Position numbers and translations under genes: made by a program. Positions 30,375 to 39,791 of a DNA stretch of 64,000 nt are shown one piece after another; the first letter of the stretch is position 1, and the number at the start of each line of letters is the position of its first letter. Below the pieces are notes generated by a model. The model saw only the letters and a list, made by a program, of their open reading frames with translations, did no database searches and was not told the DNA's origin. The DNA comes from Gimesia benthica. Lineage in GTDB: Bacteria; Planctomycetota; Planctomycetia; Planctomycetales; Planctomycetaceae. The stretch covers positions 6,832,001 to 6,896,000 of the forward strand of contig NZ_CP043930.1 in the NCBI RefSeq assembly GCF_009720525.1. The letters run 5' to 3'.

Positions 30375-31286
30375 CTATTCCTGCTTTTTGAATTTGCCGG
30401 CATCGTACTCCTGCCAGAATTCAGCCGCTGCTTTCACATTGTCAAAGTCTGTGCCGATGCCCTGTAGAGTAGGGCTGTCCCTGATTACTTCGATGCCTTT
30501 TGTGATTTTCGACGGGGTAAAAATCAGACGTTGGAGAGGCATGCCTTTCAATGGAGTTAAATCGGTCACTTCAGATCCCGTCATATTCAAACGCAGGATC
30601 TGCATCCCTCTCAAAGGGGTCAGATCGGAAACTTTGGTTTTCTCAAAGTCCAGGCTTTCCAGCAGCATCCCTTTCAGCGGGCTGATGTCAGAGATCTCCG
30701 TTTTGGGAATCCAGAGGGTTCTCAGTGGGAGCGTATTAATCAAACTCAGGTCTTTTACTTTAGTGTCGAACAGATTCAGCTGATTCAGCGGCATGCCCTC
30801 CAGAGGTGCAATATCGGAGACAGGCGTGTGTTCCATGCGAAGAACCTGTAACGGCATTCCCTGCAGGGGCCGCAGGTCTGTGACATAGGTTCCTTCCAGG
30901 AAGAGTTGCTCCAGCTTCATGCCTTTGATGGGACTCAAGTCACTTACCGGGCAGTTGGTCAGGTCCAGATATTCCAGTTCGAGACCTTTGAGCGCCGAGA
31001 TGTTTTCGACGTTCATATTGAACAGATTCACCGAAATAATTTTCCCCTGGCGTTTACCAAATTCAGCTGTGTTCTGATACTTGGGGTTATCTTTCTTCAG
31101 TCGCTCGTGGATGTCTTCTTCAGTCAATACGACGGGAGCAGGCGGAGCGGTGGGAATCGGAGGATCTTCCCTGGTGACCTGGGCCTCAGGCTCGGCAGGT
31201 TGCTCCTCTGAGCAGCCGGCGCTGATCATCGGAGAGGTGACAAGACAAAATACAATTAAGGTGGTCAGGTGAGGGTAGAGGTTCAT
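30375..31286 (-). CDS. Lipoprotein with leucine-rich-type 22-residue repeats
   Basis: A lipoprotein signal peptide ends in the lipobox SAGC (Cys24), followed by a Pro/Glu-rich linker and then about nine tandem repeats of 22-23 residues with the pattern V-S-D-L-x-P-L-x-G-M-x-L-x-x-L (for example VSDLSPIKGMKLEQLFLEGT). These build a curved LRR-like solenoid, as in many planctomycete surface proteins, probably for protein binding. No enzyme domain is attached. It converges on the glycosyltransferase gene with a 9-bp gap. Confidence 0.8.
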   Translation of the reverse strand: MNLYPHLTTLIVFCLVTSPMISAGCSEEQPAEPEAQVTREDPPIPTAPPAPVVLTEEDIHERLKKDNPKYQNTAEFGKRQGKIISVNLFNMNVENISALKGLELEYLDLTNCPVSDLSPIKGMKLEQLFLEGTYVTDLRPLQGMPLQVLRMEHTPVSDIAPLEGMPLNQLNLFDTKVKDLSLINTLPLRTLWIPKTEISDISPLKGMLLESLDFEKTKVSDLTPLRGMQILRLNMTGSEVTDLTPLKGMPLQRLIFTPSKITKGIEVIRDSPTLQGIGTDFDNVKAAAEFWQEYDAGKFKKQE

Positions 31287-31335
31287 ATAGAAACGTGCTT
31301 TCGCAGGCAGAAGAATCTAATTCGTTTTGAAAATA

Positions 31336-32373
31336 TCAGTAAACCAGTTCAAGAGACTGTTCGTCAAATGTCAGTCCCCAGCCGGGTCGATCTGTAACAG
31401 AGATCAGCCCCCCGTCGATTTCAGGCTGACCAGCGACCCAGGTCATCCAGGGCCGGCCGGTTTCAGCCAACGGGTGAGGATCCAGCGCTGCGATGGCATG
31501 CAGAGCCCAGATTTCCGCACCACGGTGGGGGCAGACACGCAATCCGGCACGATTAGCCATCTTGTAGATTTTGATCAATTCCGTCATACCACCACACCAG
31601 CAGACATCGGGTTGCAGAACTGTGTGCAGTTTCTGGTCTATCAGTTGAGTAAACGCTGCTGCTGTAAATTCATGTTCGCCTCCTGCAATGGGGACGGCTG
31701 ACTGTTCGCTGAGTTGTGCATAACCGGCCAGATCATCGGGAGAGAGCGGCTCTTCAATCCAGTCGATTTGAAAAGGCTCGATCGCCCGGGAAATGGCAAT
31801 GGTTGATTCCACCGTCCACTTCATCCAGGCATCTACCATCAGCAGGGGATCGGGTCCGATCAGTGTCCGGGCGGTTTCAATAGCCTGGATCATTTCATCC
31901 TGTTGACCGGCATTGGAAACTTTTCCCAGGTGCAGTTTATAGCCGGCGTGGGAGTCAATCGACTCCAGATCTTGCGTATTCCAGACGGTGCAATAAGTGG
32001 GAAGCTGCTGACCCGGTTGGCCACCCAGAAGTGAAACTACGGGTACTTTCTCGGCTTTCCCCTTGAGGTCCCATAAAGCCAGGTCAACGCCGCTGATGGC
32101 CATGATGGCCAGGCCTTTGCGTCCGAAGGCCAGCGTGGACTGATACATTTCATCCCAGAGCCGGGAGATATCTTCGGGGCTTTGACCAAGGAGCAGATCA
32201 CGCAAGACGGTTTTGACGACGTGAATCCCTGCCAGTCCGCCGCCGCCGACTCCATAGCCTGTGAGTCCACTGTCGGTATCGATGGCAACCAGAATCTGTC
32301 CCAGGCTGGTACGCCAGTCGGGAGGAGAGTTCTTTCCCACGGGTTGTATTGCGCGAACGTCTGTAATTTTCAT
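31336..32373 (-). CDS. Enolase-superfamily acid-sugar dehydratase (mandelate racemase/muconate lactonizing type)
   Basis: The 345-residue protein has the capping-domain N-terminus and a barrel with three metal-ligand blocks: MVDAWMKW (Asp), DWIEEPLSP (Glu) and AGGEHEFTAA (Glu). The GGEHEF spelling and spacing resemble L-rhamnonate dehydratase-like members, but the substrate cannot be assigned by eye. It may act on sugar acids from algal polysaccharide breakdown. It is separated by about 50 bp from the LRR lipoprotein on the same strand. Confidence 0.82.
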   Translation of the reverse strand: MKITDVRAIQPVGKNSPPDWRTSLGQILVAIDTDSGLTGYGVGGGGLAGIHVVKTVLRDLLLGQSPEDISRLWDEMYQSTLAFGRKGLAIMAISGVDLALWDLKGKAEKVPVVSLLGGQPGQQLPTYCTVWNTQDLESIDSHAGYKLHLGKVSNAGQQDEMIQAIETARTLIGPDPLLMVDAWMKWTVESTIAISRAIEPFQIDWIEEPLSPDDLAGYAQLSEQSAVPIAGGEHEFTAAAFTQLIDQKLHTVLQPDVCWCGGMTELIKIYKMANRAGLRVCPHRGAEIWALHAIAALDPHPLAETGRPWMTWVAGQPEIDGGLISVTDRPGWGLTFDEQSLELVY

Positions 32374-32487
32374 ACAGACAGTCTAGCGGATCTCAATACA
32401 AAATGCAGCGATCTGATTTCTGATTTGATCTGCGGGAAAGAGAATTTTCGCGGAGTTTCAACCCAGCAGCAGCTAAGCAGCGAGCGG

Positions 32488-33849
32488 TCAGTTACCTTCC
32501 GCGACCTGCTGATTGTTGGGTTTGACCTGAACGGGAGCGACCCGGAAGTTTTTAGGCAGGTTTTTTTTCAGCCAGTCATCCATCGACTTGGTGACATCTG
32601 CGGCGATTTTGGGAGTATTGCCTGGCTGGACGATGGTCGCCACCGGTTTGATGATCTGCTTGTAAGCATCGTTGACGACTGTCTGGTTGACTTTTTTCTG
32701 TGTCAAACCCTCTTCAGAACCCTGATTCGCCGGTTTGAATGCCAGATAGACATTCCAGAAACAACGTTTCCAGAAACGGGCATTATTGTTCTTATTGTAC
32801 TCCGTAACCATTTTGCGGGTCAGGTCCACAATGGAGTACGTAATCAATTTAATGTCGGAACGGGAATTGAGAGGCAACTTACCAATATTATAGGCGGCTG
32901 CAGAACGGACTCCCCAGGTTCGCTTCGGGTTTTTCATGGCGTCCAGTAAGGCATCGACAACAACAGGCTGACGCGCCAGGTTGTCGGTAATTCCCAGGGA
33001 TCCCAATGCATCGACCAGGCTCCGCTGATACCAGGAATGTTCCTGAATCGAGTTCTTGAGCTGGGGAATCAGGGCTTCAGCAATTTTAACACGCAGAGCA
33101 TTACTGGGATCACCCATCTCACCGATGCGACCCAAGCCATTGGCGGCGACGATTTTGACTTCAGTCGGTTGTGTTTTGGATTCGATGACTTTCAGCAACG
33201 GAGCGTATGCCAGGGTGTAGGCGGTCCGTTTGGTCTTCTTGCGGCGATCTTCATCTCGCAGGTCCAGTTCGGAGAGCAGCACGACTGCACTGAAACGGAC
33301 CAGGCGATGATTGTCGAACAGATCGGGAGCCTGTTTGGTTAATTCTTCCAGATACAGTTCACGCGCCTGGTAGTTACCGGAAACGCGACCGGAAAACTGA
33401 ATGTCACGCAGAATGTTGGCACGCAGCTTTTTCAGGTCGGTGGGATTTTCGGGTTTATTGGGATCATTTTTAAACGTCATCAGGTACAGCTGGTAACGGG
33501 CACCATCTGCAATCAGCTTCTTGTCCGCACTACTGCTGATTTTTCCTCCCCGCAGGAGCTCATCAAAATCACGTAGTTTGGTCTTGCGAAAATTGACGGC
33601 CTCTTCCGGTGTCATCAGGGGTTTGTATTCAGAGAGCGCTTTTTTGTATTCAGAGAGCGCTTTATCGTCTTGCTGTTTTGCCTCAGGCGGATTGGCAGGA
33701 GCCTCGTTCTGACCGAACAGCAGAGAGCTGTCTGCGAAGAATAATCCGGCAACCAGCAGAAAGAAACCAGTAATTCTGGCGGCTGGCACTTCAGTTACTG
33801 AAAAGGCCTCATACGAGCATCTGGATTGTCGCACGGAAAGTTCCTTCAT
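32488..33849 (-). CDS. Secreted HEAT-repeat protein
   Basis: A signal peptide with a hydrophobic core (about residues 26-45, ending LFGQ-NE) precedes a 400-residue helical region. Several HEAT-like units with alternating hydrophobic positions are visible, for example IVAANGLGRIGEMGD and RSLVDALGSLGITDN. The C-terminal part (from about 390) is charged and contains PVATIVQPGN. It carries an in-frame perfect 21-bp tandem duplication (33622-33663) that repeats seven residues in the N-terminal linker (ALSEYKK ALSEYKP). It probably serves as a protein-binding scaffold; function is unknown. Confidence 0.75.
   Translation of the reverse strand: MKELSVRQSRCSYEAFSVTEVPAARITGFFLLVAGLFFADSSLLFGQNEAPANPPEAKQQDDKALSEYKKALSEYKPLMTPEEAVNFRKTKLRDFDELLRGGKISSSADKKLIADGARYQLYLMTFKNDPNKPENPTDLKKLRANILRDIQFSGRVSGNYQARELYLEELTKQAPDLFDNHRLVRFSAVVLLSELDLRDEDRRKKTKRTAYTLAYAPLLKVIESKTQPTEVKIVAANGLGRIGEMGDPSNALRVKIAEALIPQLKNSIQEHSWYQRSLVDALGSLGITDNLARQPVVVDALLDAMKNPKRTWGVRSAAAYNIGKLPLNSRSDIKLITYSIVDLTRKMVTEYNKNNNARFWKRCFWNVYLAFKPANQGSEEGLTQKKVNQTVVNDAYKQIIKPVATIVQPGNTPKIAADVTKSMDDWLKKNLPKNFRVAPVQVKPNNQQVAEGN
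33622..33663 (-). repeat. Perfect 21-bp tandem duplication inside the HEAT-protein gene
   Basis: Two identical, directly adjacent 21-bp units (33622-33642 and 33643-33663) keep the frame and repeat seven codons near residues 65-78 of the HEAT protein, in a low-complexity linker after the signal peptide. The perfect identity means the duplication is recent or kept by slippage. Confidence 0.9.
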
Positions 33850-34467
33850 TCAACGTTCTGCTCGAACCCCTGTTCCGCGGAACAACTTACGGGGTCTTCT
33901 CGACTACAATTGGGAGCGTGACATTCAAGAAAATATTACACAAATAAGGCAAAAAACTCTATGGCAGCCGAAAAGAATTCCTGTGATAAAATACCGACCG
34001 CTTAAATGGTTCCGAATGAAACGGAATGAGGAGATGAATTAGTATAATAATACGATAAATGCTGTGTCGTTACCAATTAAATCTAGTATTTAATAACAAT
34101 CGAAGTGGTTAACCACCGGCTCGTATGAATTGAACTGTCTGAAATATCGAGAGAATTCCCGGAGCGCGACTTCAGGTTGTTTTAAAACCGATGGTTGTAT
34201 TATCTTACGTTATCGCTTTACCTTACGAGCTGTCAAGTTTTTTCCCCTTTCTGGCTCCGATTTCGGGGCTGAATCTGACAGAGGCTGGCGTCTTCTCACA
34301 AAATTTATAAACAGAGTTCTCGTAGTAATGCGTGGAACCGGTATATTCCCTGCAAAGCAACCTGGCATGCCATTAGTCGATTCTGCAGGCAGGGGCTGAA
34401 AAGCTGCGTGGCAGGGAGGCCTGAAGCGGACTCAGGAATTGAACAGATCCAGTTGGAAGGATGATCA
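33850..34467. other. 618-bp AT-rich intergenic region, no gene recognised
   Basis: This separates the divergent HEAT-protein and deacetylase genes. The half next to the HEAT gene is AT-rich, as expected for promoters. An 89-codon frame at 34130-34399 has an unnatural composition and no ribosome binding site, so I do not call it. A good ribosome binding site (GGAAGGATG) precedes the deacetylase start. No clear hairpin or known RNA motif was seen. Confidence 0.5.
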
Positions 34468-35400
34468 ATGACCGTTTTTTACCAGAGCATAACCTTTCTG
34501 CATCACGAAACCGGATCTCACCCCGAAAGTCCTCAACGCTTACAGGCCGTGATGGACGAAGTGGCAGCGAAAGAGATTGCCGGCCTGACAGTGGAGAACG
34601 ATCCGACAGTCAAAATCGGACAGGAGATTGAACGCGTCCATTCAGCCGACTATTTGAAATCAGTGCAGCAGTTTTGCGCGGATGGTGGTGGGCGGATTGA
34701 GACCGATACGGTCGTCTGTCCCCGGTCTTTCGAAGTCGCCCAATATGCAGCCGGCTGTGCTGTTAAGGCGGTGGATCAGGTGTTACTCGGGAAAACGAAA
34801 CGGATCTTCTGTGCAGTGCGGCCGCCGGGACATCATGCACTCGCAAAGCAGGCAATGGGGTTCTGCCTGATCAACAATGTGGCCGTAGCAGCGAAGCATG
34901 CAATCGCTCACCATAAGTTAAACCGGATCCTGATTGTGGACTGGGATGTACATCACGGTAACGGCACCCAGGATATATTTTACGAAGAAGACCAGGTCTA
35001 TTTCTTTTCCGCGCACCGTCATCCGTTTTATCCTGGAACCGGGATGGGGGATGAAACGGGAACAGGGAAAGGGCTGGGGACGATCTGGAATCTGCCCCTG
35101 GCCTTTGGGATTTCTCGCGAGGACTACTTTAAAAAGTTTGAGCGAATGCTGCTCCAGGCTGCTGAGAAGTGTCAACCGGAACTGGTGCTGATCAGTGCCG
35201 GCTTTGATGCTCATAAAGAGGATCCCATCGGCTCACTGGGGTTGGAGACGGAAGACTTTGGCCGATTAACCAGACTCGTGGCTGGTGTGGCGAATCAGTA
35301 TTGTAAAGGCCGTATCGTCAGCCTGCTTGAGGGAGGCTACAACCCCCGGCGACTGGCAGAGTCTGTGGTCTGCCATCTGCAGGAGCTGGAGTCTGCCTGA
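34468..35400 (+). CDS. Histone deacetylase-family deacetylase (AcuC/acetylpolyamine amidohydrolase-like)
   Basis: The 310-residue protein has the arginase/deacetylase fold with the zinc-site blocks DWDVHHGNGTQDIF (Asp and His ligands), SAGFDAHKEDP (second Asp) and LEGGYNPRRL, and an upstream active-site His pair in RPPGHHA. It should remove acetyl groups from acetyl-lysine or small amines in the cytoplasm. The length is normal for bacterial class II-like members. The true substrate is unknown. Confidence 0.9.
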   Translation: MTVFYQSITFLHHETGSHPESPQRLQAVMDEVAAKEIAGLTVENDPTVKIGQEIERVHSADYLKSVQQFCADGGGRIETDTVVCPRSFEVAQYAAGCAVKAVDQVLLGKTKRIFCAVRPPGHHALAKQAMGFCLINNVAVAAKHAIAHHKLNRILIVDWDVHHGNGTQDIFYEEDQVYFFSAHRHPFYPGTGMGDETGTGKGLGTIWNLPLAFGISREDYFKKFERMLLQAAEKCQPELVLISAGFDAHKEDPIGSLGLETEDFGRLTRLVAGVANQYCKGRIVSLLEGGYNPRRLAESVVCHLQELESA

Positions 35401-35411
35401 CAGAAGTCAGA

Positions 35412-36440
35412 CTACTTCTGATAGATGGGCAGGTAACCATTATCGAGTTGCAGAATTGTGGCATTGATAGCGGTGGTATAGACGGGCCCTACATGCCCTT
35501 CCATCCAGGCACCGGAAGCCGACTGCTTGCGCAGGATCTGCTGACCAATATCCTTGATGTACTTGTCCCACTCCTTGTTTTCTCCACGGTACATGACCTG
35601 GGCATAGTAAAAGTGGGCGTAATGCCAGTGCCCAAAATACCGGTTGGCGTTTCCGCCGGGCCAGACATTTTTCTTACAGTAATCCAGCATGTTTTTCAGG
35701 TGATCGGAGTCGTATTCTCCGGCATTGAATAATGCGGCACAGGCAGCGGCGGTGATCGCGGGACGGGCACCGCCCCCACGGATGCTGTACTGCACACCAC
35801 CCTCCTGAGTCGTACAATCGGAGATGTACTTTTTGGCCCGGTCAATGATTTTTTTGTCGACCGGAATGCCCGCGTTACGGCAGGCACGTAAGCCTTGAAC
35901 CTGGGTGATGCAGGTCGATCCTTCATCGAAGTCGTTCCCATCTTTGGCGGAGACATAGCCCCAGCCTCCACGGGTGGTTTGAGCGCTGGCGCAAAACTCC
36001 ACCGCCTTGATCAGGACTTTTTTGAGTTCTTCCCGACGCAGGGCATCCTCTTCCTCACCATAAACCTGGGAAAGAAAGACCATCGAATAGCCGTGGCCAT
36101 AGGTGTAATGGTAATCGTTCTTGTACCCGATCAGCCCGTTCGGTTGACTCATTTCCAGCAGGTAGTCGACGGCATTCTGAATGTTGCGGGCGTACTTCCC
36201 ACGTGTTGTCGTCGATCCTTCGGCCAGCAGGGCATTGCCGGCGAGTGCCGTCATCGCGACCCGGTACTGGCCCCCATTGGCCTCCCAGTAGCCCTGTCTT
36301 CGTTGTTCCCGAGCCAGGTATTCCAGTGCGTTCGAAACGGCCTTTTGGTACTTGGGATCGCGATTCTTGGCGAAGATGGAGTCTGCTCCACACAGAGTCA
36401 ACCAGACTGAGAAAAGGATTCCGATCAGAGTTTTGTGCAT
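35412..36440 (-). CDS. Secreted prenyltransferase/squalene-oxidase-repeat protein
   Basis: The 342-residue protein has a signal peptide (cut near IFA-KN). Its alpha/alpha-barrel repeats are of the terpene-cyclase type, with blocks such as GYWEANGGQYRVAMTALAG, TRGGWGYVSA, TQEGGVQYSI and SGAWMEGHVGPVYTTA. No DXDD cyclase motif is visible, so it is unlikely to be a squalene-hopene cyclase; planctomycetes have many such exported repeat proteins of unknown role. It converges on the deacetylase gene with an 11-bp gap. Confidence 0.82.
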   Translation of the reverse strand: MHKTLIGILFSVWLTLCGADSIFAKNRDPKYQKAVSNALEYLAREQRRQGYWEANGGQYRVAMTALAGNALLAEGSTTTRGKYARNIQNAVDYLLEMSQPNGLIGYKNDYHYTYGHGYSMVFLSQVYGEEEDALRREELKKVLIKAVEFCASAQTTRGGWGYVSAKDGNDFDEGSTCITQVQGLRACRNAGIPVDKKIIDRAKKYISDCTTQEGGVQYSIRGGGARPAITAAACAALFNAGEYDSDHLKNMLDYCKKNVWPGGNANRYFGHWHYAHFYYAQVMYRGENKEWDKYIKDIGQQILRKQSASGAWMEGHVGPVYTTAINATILQLDNGYLPIYQK

Positions 36441-36562
36441 TGAAAACTCCCTCTGTTCAGAGGAAAAGGTACCCCCTCGATCTGAGCGGGTAAAAACGCT
36501 GCAGGCTCCTGAGTCGTCAGCGAGACGCTCTGACCCAGGAAGTCTGCAGATTTTTCAGGTAA

Positions 36563-36922
36563 TTATTTTTCAACCCATTCAACAGGCTGAGGTTCAATCT
36601 CATCATTGGGGCGGTTGCCGGCATCGGCACGGCCGCTGCCTTCCAGACGGCTGATGGCCCGGACGGTCATATCATGATCACAGAGGATCTGACAGCTCAG
36701 GCGGCAACCGGTAACTTCGCGGGCTTCCAGGGTGTTTTTCTCAGCGACCGTCATTTTGTCCGGTTCGCCTTCGATGAACTCAACGCGACATGTCGTACAG
36801 CGTCCCGCGCCACCGCAGGCATGTAATTGATCGATCTGGGCATCGTCCGTCAGGGCTAAAACCAGACGCTTGCCTGGTTCCACATCGAATTCTCCTACAT
36901 TTTCTACTGTCAGTTTTGGCAT
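36563..36922 (-). CDS. [2Fe-2S] plant-type ferredoxin
   Basis: The 119-residue protein has the cluster motif ACGGAGRCTTC (C-x5-C-x2-C) and a fourth Cys in the GCRLSCQI region. Cys count and spacing match ferredoxins of the chloroplast/adrenodoxin fold. After residue 95 there is a polar tail (GSGRADAGNRPNDEIEP). No reductase is next to it, so partners are unknown. It has an upstream gap of about 120 bp to the Usp gene on the same strand. Confidence 0.88.
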   Translation of the reverse strand: MPKLTVENVGEFDVEPGKRLVLALTDDAQIDQLHACGGAGRCTTCRVEFIEGEPDKMTVAEKNTLEAREVTGCRLSCQILCDHDMTVRAISRLEGSGRADAGNRPNDEIEPQPVEWVEK

Positions 36923-37041
36923 TAGATCCTCAATTTACGGTGGTGATTAAAATCAAAATTCATCATGAAACTGATACGTGTTAACAAATTACTATATTAC
37001 GAATTATATGCATTCTGTTTGATGATAACAGGGGAGAATTC

Positions 37042-37512
37042 CTAGGTTGGCATCACAAATTCGTGTTCCGGGTGGGAAACCGTCAGTACCGGGCAGGGGG
37101 CTTTGCGGACCACTTTCTCTGCGACGCTTCCCAGCAGCATATGCTTGAGGCCAGTGCGCCCGTGGGTGCCGATCACAATCAGATCGATTTCCTGCTCTTT
37201 GGCATACCTGATGATCTCCAGAAAGGCTGGTCCCACACAGACCTTGCGGACGACATTGAGATCCTCTGATCCGGGAAGCCCCGGCATTTCTGCCAGCTGC
37301 TTTTCTGACAGGCTCTGCATGTCAGCCACCAGGTCATTCATGGATGTCCCCATCATATTGGGTTCCGGAAACATGGCGACCGCATCCTGTACTACGTTCA
37401 GCAGGTGTAATTCGGCTCCAAAACGTTTGGCTAATTCACATCCATAGAGCAGAGCGTGCTGCCCGAATTCACTGAAGTCAGTGGGAACAAGAATTTTTTT
37501 GAGATCGATCAT
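37042..37512 (-). CDS. Universal stress protein (UspA family)
   Basis: The 156-residue protein starts KKILVPTDFSEFGQHAL and ends with the ATP-binding pattern GTHGRTGLKHMLLGSVAEKVVRKAP (G-x2-G-x9-G-S) split across the last strand and helix. It is a single-domain Usp of the ATP-binding kind. These proteins build up in stress and stationary phase; no direct partner is visible. Confidence 0.93.
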   Translation of the reverse strand: MIDLKKILVPTDFSEFGQHALLYGCELAKRFGAELHLLNVVQDAVAMFPEPNMMGTSMNDLVADMQSLSEKQLAEMPGLPGSEDLNVVRKVCVGPAFLEIIRYAKEQEIDLIVIGTHGRTGLKHMLLGSVAEKVVRKAPCPVLTVSHPEHEFVMPT

Positions 37513-38012
37513 CGGTTTACTCCTCGTGGCTCCATTTCATGATCAGAACGATTACATCCTCTATTGTAATCAATATCCCCGGGCAATGCCGATACCGGCT
37601 GGCTCTCTTATCAGAAATTCATCAGATCCCATCAGATAGACAAAACCGGTAGCCCTGAAAAATGGGGAAGAACTGCTACAACCGGACCAGGTGATTTTTC
37701 TGTCTGATTCTGAACAATCGATTTGATCCGTGTGACTCAGCAGATTCAGATTAGTTACAGGTAATACGACCGTTAGAGCTCAAAAAATAGATTTATCAAT
37801 CACGACACTTGCATTTATGAGAAATCGTTTTTCCAAGAATAAACGGAGGGCGGTTGCAGCGATTCTAATCGTTTCAGCACTTTCCGCTGGCAGGTCGTGA
37901 CCAGTTAAACCGATTTTGATTGCGTGTGCCATACCACATTCTGATTGTTTGTCAAACGTCTATTGTGGTTTTTCAAATTGCCCGCCACACGGGATGCAAC
38001 GAGGAACTCAAC
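37513..38012. other. 500-bp intergenic region, no confident gene
   Basis: This separates the divergent Usp gene and a Pro/Gln-rich lipoprotein gene. On the + strand a 27-codon frame at 37817-37900 encodes a basic start and a hydrophobic stretch (RRAVAAILIVSALSAG) and then stops. It looks like the N-terminal anchor of a Tad/pseudopilin-like protein cut off, but it is too short to call a gene. Nothing else is recognised. Confidence 0.45.
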
Positions 38013-39053
38013 ATGTCACTGCCATATTCGAAATCGATTTCATTAGCTCTCTGTCTGTCCACCATGACGGGGTTATATGGCTGTCAGTACGCAAAAGAGA
38101 AGGTCTATCAACAGGCGGCCCGCTCCGGAGCTGACTATGACATTGAGACGTTCACCGAAAAGGAACCGCTGCCGCGTTACCAGAGCCCAAGTCGTTACCT
38201 GAGCGAACCTGCTCCGGCTCCCGTAGATGATTCGTTCCCCCCGGCAGCGCCGCCCAGCATGATTCCACCCCAGCCGGAAAAGGCAGCCAACGAACGGGTT
38301 TCTTATATCCTGAGAACGTCGCAGGAGGAAGAGGTCGAAGATCAGGAATACTTCAAATCGATGTTCGATTCGGAACCGGTTGAGCCAGCCGAGAAACACC
38401 TCGGACTGGTACCCCATTATTCCACAGTATCCAGTTCTGTTTCCCGCAAGGTGAAACAGATGAATGGCAAAGTGAAAGATTTCTACTCGAAAATGAAAGC
38501 ACACGTCAAAACTCCAGACTGGGTGCGCAAGGTTTCCGGCAGCCACGTGGAAGTGACGGAGACAGAAGTTATTTCTGAAGGGATGTCCTGTATCGAAGCG
38601 GCGCCTTTCCCACAAGAGGTGCTGATGGAATCAGAGTCGATCGATCTGGAGCCTACTCCAGCGTATTCGGCACCACAACTGCCTGCTCATTCCCTGCCTG
38701 AACCACCTCAGAAACTGCAGCCTCAGCCCGAACTCAAATCGCAGCAGCTTCCGCAACTGCCCCCGCCGGGAGAAGCGACAAAATGGGATGAATCCTGGCG
38801 GGTCTCTGCAACCCTGGAACAGTTGCCCGTGAAAGATTATTCAACACTGGATGACCAGATCGAAATGTGGCCGTATTCTCAACAGCGGATGCAGCAGGCC
38901 AAAAAGTTTGATTTCAAGACCGCGACCCCGGTCTCCGCACCACGCACTTTGGAAACTCAACCGGAACTGAATCACCCCCGGGAATTGACCGTACCTTCCA
39001 TGATCTCACAGGAAGAAGCGGCTCCCGTCCGGAAAATCAACTGGAGCGAATAG
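38013..39053 (+). CDS. Pro/Gln-rich lipoprotein, function unknown
   Basis: I start at ATG 38013, which has a GAGG ribosome binding site and yields a lipoprotein signal peptide ending in the lipobox LYGC (Cys23); an upstream extension to 37920 lacks these. The 346-residue product is low in hydrophobic residues, with a long stretch rich in Pro, Gln, Leu and Glu (about 190-270) and a basic segment around residue 130 (KVKQMNGKVKDFYSKMK). No domain is recognised. It is probably an extended, disordered periplasmic or surface protein typical of planctomycetes. Confidence 0.7.
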   Translation: MSLPYSKSISLALCLSTMTGLYGCQYAKEKVYQQAARSGADYDIETFTEKEPLPRYQSPSRYLSEPAPAPVDDSFPPAAPPSMIPPQPEKAANERVSYILRTSQEEEVEDQEYFKSMFDSEPVEPAEKHLGLVPHYSTVSSSVSRKVKQMNGKVKDFYSKMKAHVKTPDWVRKVSGSHVEVTETEVISEGMSCIEAAPFPQEVLMESESIDLEPTPAYSAPQLPAHSLPEPPQKLQPQPELKSQQLPQLPPPGEATKWDESWRVSATLEQLPVKDYSTLDDQIEMWPYSQQRMQQAKKFDFKTATPVSAPRTLETQPELNHPRELTVPSMISQEEAAPVRKINWSE

Positions 39054-39117
39054 AGCCGATCGCTCATTCATCTCACGCAGGTTCAGAGCACCTCGCGTTG
39101 ACTTTGGAGTCCTGACC

Positions 39118-39369
39118 TTAAGGGGGATCATATCCCCCCGGATGAAAGGGATGACAACGGCAGATACGCAATATGCCTTTTACGGAGCCTTTCATGGCTC
39201 CGTATTTTTTTACGGCTTCAATGAAATAGGCGCTGCAGGTCGGGTGGAAGCGACACTGTTTTCCGATCAGGTGGCTGAGTGTCATCTGGTAGATGCGAAC
39301 CAGGCCGATGAGAATCATGGCCGGCAGTTGATAGAGAAATCGGCCAATGCTGGCAAGCGTGGCTTTCAT
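39118..39369 (-). CDS. yidD: Membrane protein insertion efficiency factor YidD
   Basis: The 83-residue protein has the YidD hallmarks: an N-terminal amphipathic helix ([17 protein letters not shown]), the phrase [19 protein letters not shown] and the ending [12 protein letters not shown]. It helps YidC-dependent membrane protein insertion. It overlaps rnpA by 4 bp, the usual rnpA-yidD pair. The rest of the classic rpmH-rnpA-yidD-yidC block is not present. Confidence 0.93.
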   Translation of the reverse strand: MKATLASIGRFLYQLPAMILIGLVRIYQMTLSHLIGKQCRFHPTCSAYFIEAVKKYGAMKGSVKGILRICRCHPFHPGGYDPP

Positions 39370-39791
39370 GGGCGTTCAACTGCTGGCAGACGTTGGTCCA
39401 GTTTCCGTGTCAGACGCTGGAAGGACTGCTGATACGCTTTCAGGTCCCCATCTACATCAGGACGCGGGATCGCGATCAGATCCAGGTTTGTCGGTAACCG
39501 ATGACGGATCAGGCGAAATGCTTCCCGCAGCAATCTTTTCTTCCTGGCCCGCAGGACCGCATTCCCGTTTTTTTTAGAAACACTGACCCCCAGCCGACTG
39601 TGCCCCAGTGAGTTACGAATCGCAAACAACAGCAGATTCTGATCTCCGGCCCGCTGGCGCGCTTCGTAGATCGCAGCAAAGTCCTGCTGGCTGCGAATCC
39701 GGTTTGTAGGAGGGTGGCCGTATTGTTTCAAGAGAATTTCTGCCTGCCGACACGCGGCTGATATATCAGGATTGAGGCGGATCTTTTTCAA
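39366..39791 (-). CDS. rnpA: Ribonuclease P protein component
   Basis: The 141-residue basic protein has the RnpA core [20 protein letters not shown] followed by KRLLREAFR. The usual RNR motif reads R-A-R here (Asn to Ala). An N-terminal extension of about 30 residues ([17 protein letters not shown]) precedes the core. It assists the RNase P RNA in tRNA 5' processing. It overlaps yidD downstream and a membrane protein gene upstream (26 bp). No rpmH is adjacent, unlike most bacteria. Confidence 0.88.
   Translation of the reverse strand: MKKIRLNPDISAACRQAEILLKQYGHPPTNRIRSQQDFAAIYEARQRAGDQNLLLFAIRNSLGHSRLGVSVSKKNGNAVLRARKKRLLREAFRLIRHRLPTNLDLIAIPRPDVDGDLKAYQQSFQRLTRKLDQRLPAVERP

Noticed and set aside
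32182..32949. 255-codon open frame on the + strand
   Set aside because: It is the antisense of the HEAT-repeat gene and the start of the enolase-superfamily gene. Composition is odd (Cys/Asp/Phe runs) and there is no ribosome binding site.
33622..33663. Possible CRISPR-like direct repeat
   Set aside because: There are only two copies, no spacer between them, and they lie inside a coding sequence in frame.
34130..34399. 89-codon frame in the region before the deacetylase gene
   Set aside because: No ribosome binding site, no recognised fold, odd composition, and it would leave an unexplained gap on both sides.
37817..37900. 27-codon frame resembling a pseudopilin/Tad N-terminus
   Set aside because: It stops after the hydrophobic stretch with no continuation in another frame; too short to call even a pseudogene.
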